Below, in pieces: positions 1 through 6,298 of a stretch of 16,959 nucleotides of DNA; within the stretch, counting starts at the first letter, position 1; each line of letters opens with the position of its first letter. The translations under genes were made by a program, and so were the position numbers. The stretch comes from DATGLW01 sp035293965 (lineage in GTDB: Bacteria > Actinomycetota > Acidimicrobiia > Acidimicrobiales > RAAP-2): assembly GCA_035293965.1 (NCBI GenBank), contig DATGLW010000099.1:1-16959 (forward strand), read 5' to 3'. Below the pieces are notes generated by a model. The model was not told the DNA's origin. It searched no databases and saw only the letters and a program-made list of their open reading frames with translations.

Positions 1-1
1 C

Positions 2-55
2 GTGCTGACCACGATCCGCGACGGCGTGACCATCGTCCGGCGCGCGAGCGGCTGA
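2..55 (+). CDS. C-terminal end of an unidentified protein (partial)
   Basis: An open frame enters from the left edge and ends at TGA 53-55, giving the last 17 residues VLTTIRDGVTIVRRASG. The tail is too short to assign a family. The stop lies 14 nt before the GTG of the PHP-family gene on the same strand, so the two are probably co-transcribed. The frame is plausible because its stop is well placed before the next start, but no domain is visible and the call rests on spacing alone. Confidence 0.4.
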   Translation: MLTTIRDGVTIVRRASG

Positions 56-69
56 GGGCGCGCGGCGCC

Positions 70-960
70 GTGCTCGACTACCACCTCCACCTGTGGCCGC
101 ACACCGAGGGCGACCGTCCGCTGTCGCTCGACCAGATCGCCGCGTACTGCGAGCGGGCGGCTGCAGCGGGGGTGGTAGAGGTGGCCCTCACCGAGCACCT
201 CTTCCGGTTCCGCCAGGCCGACGAGCTGCTGGGCGGGTTCTGGGACGCCGACGAGCCGTCGCCGGCGTTGCGCCACTCGATGGCCGCCTACTGGTCGTTC
301 CACGCGCGCGCCGACCTGGACGCCTACGTGGAGGCCGCCCTCGAGGCCAAGCGCGCCGGGTTGCCGGTGGTGGTCGGCCTCGAGGTGGACCACTACCCGG
401 GCCGCATGGACCGCGTGGGGGCGATGCTGGCCGGCTACCCGTTCGACGTGCTGCTCGGCTCCGTGCACTGGCTGGGCGCATGGCGCTTCGACGACCTCGA
501 CGACCGGCCCTCCATGCTGGAGTGGTCGGCCCGGGACGTCGACGCCTGCTGGGACGCCTACACCGAGGCTCTGGAGGAGCTGGCAGCGAGCGGCGCGTGC
601 GACGTGGTGGCCCATCCCGACCTGATCAAGGTGACGGGCAGGCTGCCGGCGCATCCTGCCGAATGGTGGGACCGGATGGCCGACGCAGCGGCGTCCAACC
701 ACCTGGCCGCCGAGGTCTCCTCGGCGGGATGGCGGAAGCCGGTGGGCGAGCAGTACCCGGCGTTGCCGCTGCTCGTCAGGCTCGCTGCCCGCGGCGTCCC
801 CCTCACGACGGCCTCCGACGCCCATCGGCTCGACCAGGTTGCCGACCACGCCGCCGACCTGCGCCAGTTGCTGGCGTCGGTCGGCGTCGAGCACCTCCAG
901 GCCTTCCGGCGTCGCCAGGGGCACCGCGTCCCGCTCGCCCCCGTGCCCGTGGGCGACTGA
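70..960 (+). CDS. PHP-domain phosphoesterase, histidinol-phosphatase (HisJ/HisK) like
   Basis: A 296-residue protein of the PHP metal-dependent phosphoesterase superfamily. Visible metal-site motifs, in order, are DYHLHLW (H5, H7), TEHLF near residue 42, GLEVDH near 103, GSVHW near 131, AHPDLIK near 182 and SDAHRLDQ near 252. This layout fits the HisJ/YcdX type with a bi- or trinuclear metal centre. Members of this branch include histidinol-phosphate phosphatase (histidine biosynthesis), but many are unassigned and no other his gene is nearby, so the substrate is open. The GTG start puts the first HxH motif five residues in, as the family expects; the frame is open upstream but has no better start. 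The stop is 14 nt before the sensor kinase, suggesting one operon. Confidence 0.82.
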   Translation: MLDYHLHLWPHTEGDRPLSLDQIAAYCERAAAAGVVEVALTEHLFRFRQADELLGGFWDADEPSPALRHSMAAYWSFHARADLDAYVEAALEAKRAGLPVVVGLEVDHYPGRMDRVGAMLAGYPFDVLLGSVHWLGAWRFDDLDDRPSMLEWSARDVDACWDAYTEALEELAASGACDVVAHPDLIKVTGRLPAHPAEWWDRMADAAASNHLAAEVSSAGWRKPVGEQYPALPLLVRLAARGVPLTTASDAHRLDQVADHAADLRQLLASVGVEHLQAFRRRQGHRVPLAPVPVGD

Positions 961-974
961 CCGGCGGGGGGGCA

Positions 975-2477
975 GTGGCAACTCCGGCTGAGCTGGCGGC
1001 CCGCTACACGGAGCTGTCCGCCGAGGAGCTGGGCCACCTCCAGCGGCTCCTCGGCTCCTGGAGCCTCCTGGCGGACCTCGCCTTCTCGGACCTCCTGCTG
1101 CTGGTGCCGGTCTCGCCCGGGCGATGCTCGGGCGCCGGCGGAGCCCCCGAGCTCGTCGTGCTCGGCCAGATCCGGCCGAACAACCGGCCCACGCTCGTCG
1201 AGGTGGACCTGGTGGGCAGCACCTTCCCGGCCGCCGCCTGGCCCGTGGCTGCCGAAGCGTTGGCCTCGGGCGTCGTCACCACCGGCCGCATGCGACGCGA
1301 GCTCCTGGGCATCGACGTGCCCGTCGAAGCGGTGCCGGTTCGCGCCGGCGGCCCGGTGGTGGCTGTGCTGGCCAGGGTCTGCCAGTCGCCCCCGCGCGGG
1401 TCGGCCAGCCAGTACGAGCGGACCTACCTCGACGTCTACGGGCGCCTCGTGGCCATGGTGACCGAGTCGGCCTTTCCCTTCCCCGACGAGGACGTGGGGA
1501 CCGAAGAGGCGCCCCGGGTGGGAGACGGGGTCGTCGTCCTCGACGCCCGCGGCACCGTGGCCTTCGCGTCGCCCAATGCAGTCAACGCCTTCCACCGCAT
1601 GGGCGTGTACACGGCGCCCGAGGGGCGCCGCTTCACGGACCTCGGCGTGGAGGAGTCGGGTGTCCAGTGGGCGTTGGCGACCGGCCGCCCGGTGGTCGAG
1701 GAGATCGAACGCCGCCCGGACGTCGTGGTGCTCCTGCACTGCATCCCGCTGCTCGCCCGAGGCACCGTGACCGGGGCGATGATCCTGCTGCGAGACGTCA
1801 CCGACGTGCGCCGTCTGGACCGGCTCCTGCTGTCCAAGGACGCGGCGATCCGCGAGGTGCACCACCGGGTGAAGAACAACCTCCAGACCATCTCGTCGCT
1901 GCTCAGCCTCCAGGCCCGCCGGGTCGGCGACGGGGCAGGCCGCGAGGCGCTCCACGAGGCCGAGCGACGGGTCCGGTCGATCGCCCTCGTGCACGAGATC
2001 CTGTCGCGTGAGCCCGGCGACGAGGTCCCCTTCGACGACATCGTCAGCTCGCTCGTGGCCATGGCCGAGGACTCCGTGGTGTCGCCGCGGCCGGTCGAGA
2101 TCATCGTGTCCGGTGACCTGGGTGCCGTCACCGCCGACGTGGCGACCCCGCTCGCGGTCACGCTTGCCGAGCTGTTGCAGAACGCGGTCGAGCATGCCTT
2201 CGTGCCCGGTGCCGCCGACCCCGCCGACGCGGCGCAACGGGGCCACGTGGCGGTCCATCTGGCGCACGTGGGCGACGAGCTCACCGTGGAGGTGCGCGAC
2301 GACGGTGCCGGCCTGCCCGAGGGTTTCGACATCGAGGCCACGACCAGCCTCGGCCTTTCGATCGTCCGCGACCTCGTCAGCAGCCAGCTCGGGGGTTCCA
2401 TCCACATGCGTTCCCTCCCGCAGGAGGAGGGCGGCGGCACTCGGGTCCTCATTCGGGTGCCCGCAGGGCGGCGTTGA
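975..2477 (+). CDS. pdtaS: PdtaS-like cytosolic sensor histidine kinase (HisKA_2 type)
   Basis: A 500-residue kinase with no membrane segment. The N-terminal GAF-like H_kinase_N region is at about 1-165, a PAS-like domain at 180-280, the HisKA_2 dimerisation domain at 290-365 and an HATPase domain at 390-497. The H-box EVHHRVKNNLQ puts the likely phospho-acceptor at H297. The N box is ELLQNAVEHA (399-408), G1 is DDGAGLPEG (442-450) and G2 is SLGLSIVRD. Length and domain order match M. tuberculosis PdtaS (Rv3220c, about 501 aa), which phosphorylates the ANTAR regulator PdtaR; no PdtaR is in this window. The frame is open far upstream, but that would run through the PHP gene. GTG 975, just after a G-rich run, gives the family N-terminus. 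It converges on whiB1. Confidence 0.9.
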   Translation: MATPAELAARYTELSAEELGHLQRLLGSWSLLADLAFSDLLLLVPVSPGRCSGAGGAPELVVLGQIRPNNRPTLVEVDLVGSTFPAAAWPVAAEALASGVVTTGRMRRELLGIDVPVEAVPVRAGGPVVAVLARVCQSPPRGSASQYERTYLDVYGRLVAMVTESAFPFPDEDVGTEEAPRVGDGVVVLDARGTVAFASPNAVNAFHRMGVYTAPEGRRFTDLGVEESGVQWALATGRPVVEEIERRPDVVVLLHCIPLLARGTVTGAMILLRDVTDVRRLDRLLLSKDAAIREVHHRVKNNLQTISSLLSLQARRVGDGAGREALHEAERRVRSIALVHEILSREPGDEVPFDDIVSSLVAMAEDSVVSPRPVEIIVSGDLGAVTADVATPLAVTLAELLQNAVEHAFVPGAADPADAAQRGHVAVHLAHVGDELTVEVRDDGAGLPEGFDIEATTSLGLSIVRDLVSSQLGGSIHMRSLPQEEGGGTRVLIRVPAGRR

Positions 2478-2519
2478 GGGGCGGCGGGGTTGTCGCCTAG
2501 GGCGAGTGGACCCTGCCCA

Positions 2520-2537
2520 CCGCGGTGCTCACCGCGG
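2520..2537. terminator. Hairpin in the pdtaS/whiB1 convergent gap
   Basis: A perfect 8-bp inverted repeat, CCGCGGTG and CACCGCGG, separated by 2 nt. It lies 43 nt after the kinase stop, between two convergent genes, where a terminator is expected. There is no T-tract, so intrinsic termination is only a possibility. Confidence 0.4.
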
Positions 2538-2568
2538 CACGGCGTGGAGTGACGCCCACACGGGCGGT

Positions 2569-2584
2569 GGACCCCCTGGGGTCC
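2569..2584. terminator. Second hairpin in the pdtaS/whiB1 convergent gap
   Basis: A perfect inverted repeat, GGACCCC-CT-GGGGTCC, 10 nt beyond the whiB1 stop in that gene's direction. It is well placed to end the leftward whiB1 transcript, and being symmetric it could act in both directions. No T-tract follows. Confidence 0.45.
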
Positions 2585-2593
2585 GGCGGCGCC

Positions 2594-2890
2594 TCAGGAC
2601 GCCCGGTTGGCCCGCCGCGCGGCGAGCCATGCCTTGCGGAGCTTGCGGCGCTCCTCCTCCGAGGTCCCGCCCCACACGCCCGACTCCTGGTTCGTGGCCA
2701 GGGCGAAATCGAGGCAGGGCTCCTGGGCCTCGCAGCTCCGGCACACTCGCTTGGCGGCCTCGATCTGCTCGAGGGCCGGGCCCGTGGTGCCGACGGGGAA
2801 GAAGAGGTCGGGCTCGGTGTTGCGGCAGGCTGCCACCCGTCGCCAGTCGCCGGCGTCCCAATCCACCGTGCGGTTCCACATGAGCGCCAT
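2594..2890 (-). CDS. whiB1: WhiB1-like [4Fe-4S] transcriptional regulator
   Basis: A 98-residue WhiB-family protein. The four cluster cysteines are C22, C50, C53 and C59 (CX27CX2CX5C). The segment LFFPVGTTGPAL follows the first cysteine, the GVWGG turn is at 71-75, and a basic tail (RRKLRKAWLAARR) that would contact DNA follows. LFFPVG and SGVWGGxSEEERR resemble the WhiB1 branch, which is NO-responsive and binds the primary sigma factor. ATG 2890 is chosen because a GGAGG (2902-2898) sits 7 nt upstream; a second in-frame ATG at 2881 lacks that spacing. The gene converges on the pdtaS-like kinase. A CRP-like palindrome in its leader suggests cAMP-linked control. Confidence 0.92.
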   Translation of the reverse strand: MALMWNRTVDWDAGDWRRVAACRNTEPDLFFPVGTTGPALEQIEAAKRVCRSCEAQEPCLDFALATNQESGVWGGTSEEERRKLRKAWLAARRANRAS

Positions 2891-2913
2891 CGAAGGTCCT
2901 CCACCTACGAGGT

Positions 2914-2929
2914 TGTGAACGGTTTCACA
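2914..2929. promoter_or_regulatory. CRP/FNR-family operator upstream of whiB1
   Basis: The sequence TGTGAACGGTTTCACA is a perfect palindrome that matches the CRP consensus TGTGA-N6-TCACA at all ten defined bases. Its centre is about 31 nt upstream of the whiB1 ATG. Cyclic-AMP receptor protein control of whiB1 is known in M. tuberculosis (Rv3676). Here the site lies downstream of the best promoter candidate, so repression or use of another promoter is possible. A weaker site, TGTGACGGCCGTCGAG, is at 2965-2980; only its left half fits. Confidence 0.75.
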
Positions 2930-2978
2930 TGTTCGGCGCCCGCCATAGCCGCCATCTGGAGTGCTGTGACGGCCGTCG

Positions 2979-3007
2979 AGCCTACTGGGCGACGGGGCAG
3001 GGCGCAA
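2979..3007 (-). promoter_or_regulatory. Candidate sigma-70-type promoter for whiB1
   Basis: On the minus strand a TTGCGC hexamer (3007-3002) is followed after 17 nt by TAGGCT (2984-2979). This would start transcription near 2972 and leave a leader of about 80 nt that contains the CRP-like palindrome. The palindrome GACGGCCGTC (2968-2977) covers the predicted start point. Assigned by motif and spacing only. Confidence 0.45.
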
Positions 3008-3010
3008 GGA

Positions 3011-3053
3011 ACCCCCGGGGGTCTCGCCCGGGCCCGATGAGGGCCCGGGCGAG
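3011..3053. repeat. Palindrome plus 13-bp perfect hairpin
   Basis: A 12-nt perfect palindrome ACCCCCGGGGGT (3011-3022) directly abuts an inverted repeat whose arms, CTCGCCCGGGCCC and GGGCCCGGGCGAG, pair over 13 bp around the 5-nt loop GATGA (3023-3053). It is the strongest hairpin I see in the window and lies between two divergent genes, where a terminator for either gene is not expected. There is no T-tract. Confidence 0.75.
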
Positions 3054-3077
3054 GCGCCGTGCGTCAGGTCTCGCGGC

Positions 3078-3190
3078 CTCGCGGGCGTCAGGTGGCAAAT
3101 GGCGGGAGGGCCCCTCGCCGGGCCGTGACGTGGAGGTCTCGGCCGCCGAGCGGCTCGCGGGCGTCAGGTGGCGAATGGCGGGAGGGCCCC
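3078..3190. repeat. Pair of 37-nt imperfect direct repeats before etfB
   Basis: Copies at 3078-3114 and 3154-3190 differ at one base (A/G at about the 20th position). Each begins CTCGCGGGCGTCAGG and ends GGCGGGAGGGCCCC. Weaker similarity extends leftward (GTCTCG near 3068 and 3137), so this may be a duplication of about 76 nt with small indels. The sub-motif GCGTCAGGT also occurs at 3061. The second copy ends 21 nt before the etfB ATG. Confidence 0.85.
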
Positions 3191-3199
3191 GCTGTCGTC

Positions 3200-3205
3200 A
3201 ACAAT
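3200..3205 (+). promoter_or_regulatory. -10-like hexamer for leaderless etfB
   Basis: AACAAT is followed by 6 nt and then the etfB ATG at 3212. No good Shine-Dalgarno precedes this ATG. The arrangement matches five other unit-opening genes in the window, which supports a leaderless transcript. There is no clear -35. Confidence 0.4.
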
Positions 3206-3211
3206 GCAGGC

Positions 3212-3988
3212 ATGAACGTCGTCGTCTGCGTGAAGCAGATCCCGGACCCCGCCGTGCCCGGGTCCCTGGATCCGACCACCCACAACCTCGTCCGCACGGG
3301 GAAGCTCATCATGGACGACTCCGACTCCTACGGCGTCGAGATGGCGCTCCAGCTCGCTTCGGGCGAGGGCGACGAGGTGACCCTCGTGTCGATGGCGCCC
3401 AACGGCGAGGTGTCGGGGCTTCGCACCGCGCTGGCGATGGGGGCGTCCAAGGCCATCTTGGTGAGCGACGACGCGCTGCGCGGCTCCGACGCGCTCAGCA
3501 CGGCCAAGGTGCTGTCGGCGGCCGTGCGGCGGGCCGACCCGGACCTCGTCATCGCCGCCACGGAGTCGACCGACGGGTACACGGGAACGATGCCGGTGCA
3601 GCTGGCCGAGCTGCTCGGCCTGCCTTCGGTCACCTTCGCCAAGGCGGTGTCGGTCGACGGGTCGACGGTCAAGGTGCAGCGCCAGACCGAGGCCGGCTAC
3701 GACGAGGTCGAGGTGCCGCTGCCCGCCGTGGTGACGGTCACGGCCGGCGTGGTCGAGCCTCGGTACCCGTCGTTCAAGGGGATCATGGCTGCCAAGTCCA
3801 AGCCGGTCGACGTGCTCGGCATCGCCGACCTCGGACTCGAGCCGTCGCAGGTGGGGGCGAGCGGGGCCCGCCAGGAGGTCGTCGACGTCGCCGACGCCGA
3901 GGCCCGGTCGGCCGGCGAGATCGTGGTGGACGAAGGGGACGGTGCCGACCGCATCGTCGCTTTCCTCGAGCAGATCAAGGTGATTTGA
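3212..3988 (+). CDS. etfB: Electron transfer flavoprotein beta subunit
   Basis: A 258-residue EtfB, the usual family length. It opens with MNVVVCVKQIPDP and carries the signature region VEPRYPSFKGIMAAKSKP at 181-198. The AMP-binding segment around ATESTDGYTGTMP (117-128) is also present. EtfB forms a heterodimer with EtfA that carries electrons from acyl-CoA and other dehydrogenases to an ETF oxidoreductase. The frame is open to about 3059, but ATG 3212 gives the family N-terminus and the upstream part is repeat DNA. Its stop is 1 nt before the etfA ATG, so the two are translationally coupled. Confidence 0.96.
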   Translation: MNVVVCVKQIPDPAVPGSLDPTTHNLVRTGKLIMDDSDSYGVEMALQLASGEGDEVTLVSMAPNGEVSGLRTALAMGASKAILVSDDALRGSDALSTAKVLSAAVRRADPDLVIAATESTDGYTGTMPVQLAELLGLPSVTFAKAVSVDGSTVKVQRQTEAGYDEVEVPLPAVVTVTAGVVEPRYPSFKGIMAAKSKPVDVLGIADLGLEPSQVGASGARQEVVDVADAEARSAGEIVVDEGDGADRIVAFLEQIKVI

Positions 3989-3989
3989 C

Positions 3990-4961
3990 ATGGCCGTCGA
4001 CAAGGTCTGGGTGCTCGTGGCGGCAGGAGAGTCCGGCCCGGCGCCCATCACCCTCGAGCTCCTGAGCGAGGCCCGCCGGCTCGGCACGACCGTCGAGGCG
4101 GTCGCCTGGGGCCCGGGCGCCGCCTCGATGGCGGCCACCCTCGGCGAGTACGGGGCGAGCACGCTCTACGACGTGGGCGACCTCGACGGCGCCCTGCCCG
4201 GCCCTCCGGTGGCCGCGGCCATGGCGGCGATGGTCGAGAGCGGCAACGCTCCCGACGTCGTGCTCGTGCCCGCGACCTACGACGGGCGCGACGTGGCCGG
4301 ACGGCTGTCGGTCCGGCTCGACCGCCCGGTCCTGACCAACGTCACAGGGCTCGCCGTCGAGGGTGGCGACGTGCTCAGCCAGCACCTCGTGTTCGGCGGC
4401 AACCAGGTCGTGCGGGCCCGCTTCACGGGGCCCACGCCCCACATCTTCGTCGTCAGGGCCAAGTCGTTCGCCGCCGAGCCTGCCGGCGGACCGCCGGCTG
4501 CGGTCGAGGCGCTCTCGGTGCCCGACACCGGCGCCACGGGCACCGCGCGCATCGTCGAGCGCCACGTCGAGGAGCGGACCGGCCCCAAGCTCGACGAGGC
4601 GACGGTCGTCGTGTCGGGGGGGCGTGGGCTCGGTGGGGCCGAGCACTACGCCATGATCGAAGAGCTCGCCAAGCTCCTCAACGGCGCGCCCGGGGCCAGC
4701 CGGGCCATCGTCGACGCCGGCTGGGTCCCCTACTCGCACCAGGTCGGCCAGACCGGCAAGACGGTCAAGCCGACCGTGTACCTGGCGTGCGGCATCTCCG
4801 GGGCCACCCAGCACCTGGTCGGGATGAAGGGCTCGAAGCACATCGTGGCCGTCAACAAGGACCAGGACGCGCCCATCTTCTCGGTGGCCGACCTCGGCAT
4901 CGTCGGCGACGTGCACAAGGTACTGCCCGCACTCATCGAGGCCCTCAAAGCCAAGGCCTGA
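3990..4961 (+). CDS. etfA: Electron transfer flavoprotein alpha subunit
   Basis: A 323-residue EtfA. The N-terminal domain (1-190) resembles EtfB. The C-terminal FAD domain shows VSGGRGLGG (208-216), VGQTGKTVKP (252-261), GISGATQHLVGM (268-279) and a late NKDQDAPIF, then ADLGIVGD (300-307), the known FAD-binding elements. AAGGTGA at 3977-3983, within the end of etfB, is a good ribosome site 6 nt from the ATG. Together with EtfB it forms the FAD-containing ETF that links dehydrogenases to the quinone pool. No ETF-quinone oxidoreductase (fixC) or acyl-CoA dehydrogenase gene follows, since the next gene is convergent. Confidence 0.96.
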   Translation: MAVDKVWVLVAAGESGPAPITLELLSEARRLGTTVEAVAWGPGAASMAATLGEYGASTLYDVGDLDGALPGPPVAAAMAAMVESGNAPDVVLVPATYDGRDVAGRLSVRLDRPVLTNVTGLAVEGGDVLSQHLVFGGNQVVRARFTGPTPHIFVVRAKSFAAEPAGGPPAAVEALSVPDTGATGTARIVERHVEERTGPKLDEATVVVSGGRGLGGAEHYAMIEELAKLLNGAPGASRAIVDAGWVPYSHQVGQTGKTVKPTVYLACGISGATQHLVGMKGSKHIVAVNKDQDAPIFSVADLGIVGDVHKVLPALIEALKAKA

Positions 4962-4963
4962 CT

Positions 4964-4976
4964 CCACCCCGGGTGG
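4964..4976. terminator. Short hairpin after etfA
   Basis: CCACC-CCG-GGTGG begins 3 nt after the etfA stop. It is a compact GC hairpin without a T-tract, between convergent genes, so a termination role is plausible only. Confidence 0.35.
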
Positions 4977-4982
4977 CCGACG

Positions 4983-5015
4983 CCACTCCGGGAGGCCGAC
5001 GCCACCCCGGAGTGG
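4983..5015. terminator. 9-bp hairpin between etfA and the SCO1664-like gene
   Basis: Perfect arms CCACTCCGG (4983-4991) and CCGGAGTGG (5007-5015) enclose a 15-nt loop in a 93-nt convergent gap. It could end both transcripts. There is no T-tract, as is common in very GC-rich actinobacteria. Confidence 0.5.
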
Positions 5016-5054
5016 CAGTGTCGCCAGGTGGCCAGAGAGGTGTGCCCTGGCCGA

Positions 5055-5792
5055 TCACACGAGCGGCCAGGGCACGGGCGGCCACCGCCCGCCGCTCGGG
5101 GGCAACGGCAGCCGGCCCTCGTCGGCCAGCGCCCGTGCCCGGCGCAGGAGTGCCCGTTGCTCGGCGGGGTCGAGGAGCTCGGCGATCGCCTCGGGCACGC
5201 CGCCGGCCGCAAGGCGGCGCAGGTCGTCGCGCAGGCTGGCGGGCAGGCTCTCGCCGGCGAAGTCCCAGATGACGGTGCGCAGCTTTGGCTCGGCGTGAAA
5301 GCACAGGCCGTGGTCGATGGCCCACAGCCTGCCGTCGGCCAGCAGGACGTGACCGCTCTTGCGATCGGCGTTGTTGGCGACCACGTCGAAGGCAGCGATC
5401 GCGACCAGCTGGGGCCTCCACGACGGTTCGTCGCGCAAGGTGAAGTAGTGGTCGCCGCTCTCGTCGGGCACGAGCCGCTGGACCGACCCGGCCCCGTACG
5501 GGCCGTCGACGCGCGAAACGGTCTCGGGGACGATCCCCCAGCCGAGCTCCTCCGACAGCCGGTAGGCAGCCACCTCCCGCTGGTGCAGCCCCGTCGGGAA
5601 GTCCCACAGCGGTCGCTCGCCCCGGGTGGGCTTGTACACGGCCGCCACCTCCTCCTCACCGAGGCGGGCGGTCACGAGCAGAGTGACGTTGGAGCTGCCC
5701 GGGATCCGCCCGTGCACCGCCAGCTCGCCCTGGCTCAGCACGTCGGCCACCGGCCGGCGCACCGTGCGCGGCGTGCGGCGCCCGCGAGGCAT
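5055..5792 (-). CDS. SCO1664-family protein (TIGR03843), PI3/PI4-kinase-like
   Basis: A 245-residue protein of a family found mainly in Actinobacteria and distantly related to phosphatidylinositol 3/4-kinases. Kinase-like elements appear complete: VYKP with K54, E73 in the next helix, the catalytic loop DVVANNADRKSGH (136-148, with D143) and the DFG-like IDHG at D160. It is therefore probably an active small-molecule or protein kinase; the substrate is unknown. ATG 5792 shares its A with the TGA of DUF3090 (TGATG), which strongly supports this start over the in-frame ATG at 5873. It is the last gene of a three-gene unit with DUF3090 and a histidine phosphatase, and converges on etfA. Confidence 0.88.
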   Translation of the reverse strand: MPRGRRTPRTVRRPVADVLSQGELAVHGRIPGSSNVTLLVTARLGEEEVAAVYKPTRGERPLWDFPTGLHQREVAAYRLSEELGWGIVPETVSRVDGPYGAGSVQRLVPDESGDHYFTLRDEPSWRPQLVAIAAFDVVANNADRKSGHVLLADGRLWAIDHGLCFHAEPKLRTVIWDFAGESLPASLRDDLRRLAAGGVPEAIAELLDPAEQRALLRRARALADEGRLPLPPSGGRWPPVPWPLV

Positions 5793-6298
5793 CAGGTCGC
5801 CGGAGGTCGGTGGCCGTTGGTCCGCGGGCAGTCGTGCCCCGAGGGGTCGAGGGGGTACCCGCACAGCGGGCACGGCGGTCGGCCGGCCTCCACCAGCTGG
5901 GTGGCACGGATGGCGAAGGCCGCCGCCTGCTCGCGGCTCAGCGAGACCCGGGCCACGTTGCCGGTCTCTTCCTCGGGGACGAGCTCTTCCATCACCACGA
6001 CCAACCGGTCGATATCTTCGTCGTAGGACACGCCGATCGTGCCGACCACCCAGTCGGGCTCGACATCGGTGCTCACGTCCAGCTCCTCGGGAAGCTCGCC
6101 CGGCCGGCCGAGCTCCCGCACGATGCGCGCCAGGTAGCTCGCCAGCAGCGCCACCTGCTGCTTCTCGACCTTGAGGGTCAGCGTGGTCGGGCCCTGCCGG
6201 CAGTGGAGCAAGAAGAGGCGCTCGCCCACCGGGCCGATCGTGCTCACGCTGAACAGCTCGGGGGTGCTCAGGTCGTACTCGTGGTCGGGCGGGCTCAC
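5792..6298 (-). CDS. DUF3090 (TIGR03847) family protein with C-terminal zinc ribbon
   Basis: A 168-residue protein of unknown function. It opens SPPDHEYDLSTPELFSVSTIG and has a predicted helix around 45-62 (VEKQQVALLASYLARIV). It ends with CPLCGYPLDPSGHDCPR, where C143, C146, H155 and C157 could bind zinc. This fits the DUF3090 family, the middle member of a conserved actinobacterial trio. GTG 6298 overlaps the TGA of the upstream histidine phosphatase by 4 nt (GTGA), and its own stop overlaps the next ATG by 1 nt. That suggests translational coupling and a defined protein ratio. The molecular role is not known. Confidence 0.88.
   Translation of the reverse strand: MSPPDHEYDLSTPELFSVSTIGPVGERLFLLHCRQGPTTLTLKVEKQQVALLASYLARIVRELGRPGELPEELDVSTDVEPDWVVGTIGVSYDEDIDRLVVVMEELVPEEETGNVARVSLSREQAAAFAIRATQLVEAGRPPCPLCGYPLDPSGHDCPRTNGHRPPAT

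Larger units (their letters stand above)
2891..3211. other. Gene-free region between divergent whiB1 and etfB
   Basis: A 321-nt stretch with no convincing gene. From left to right it holds the whiB1 Shine-Dalgarno, the CRP-like palindrome, the whiB1 promoter candidate, a 12-nt palindrome (3011-3022), a 13-bp perfect hairpin (3023-3053), two copies of a 37-nt direct repeat, and a -10-like hexamer next to the etfB start. The 76-nt period of the direct repeat is not a multiple of three, which argues against coding. Confidence 0.7.

Noticed and set aside
93..974. Upstream extension of the PdtaS-like kinase frame
   Set aside because: It would overlap nearly the whole PHP gene in another frame and gives Arg/Gly/Pro-rich peptide. 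GTG 975 gives the known PdtaS length.
2881..2894. Leaderless whiB1 start at ATG 2881, with TTCGAT 7 nt upstream
   Set aside because: The hexamer lacks the conserved A at its second position, and ATG 2890 has a well-spaced GGAGG.
2525..3040. Plus-strand open frame antisense to whiB1
   Set aside because: It is a shadow of the cysteine-rich WhiB gene, has no domain and has no supported start.
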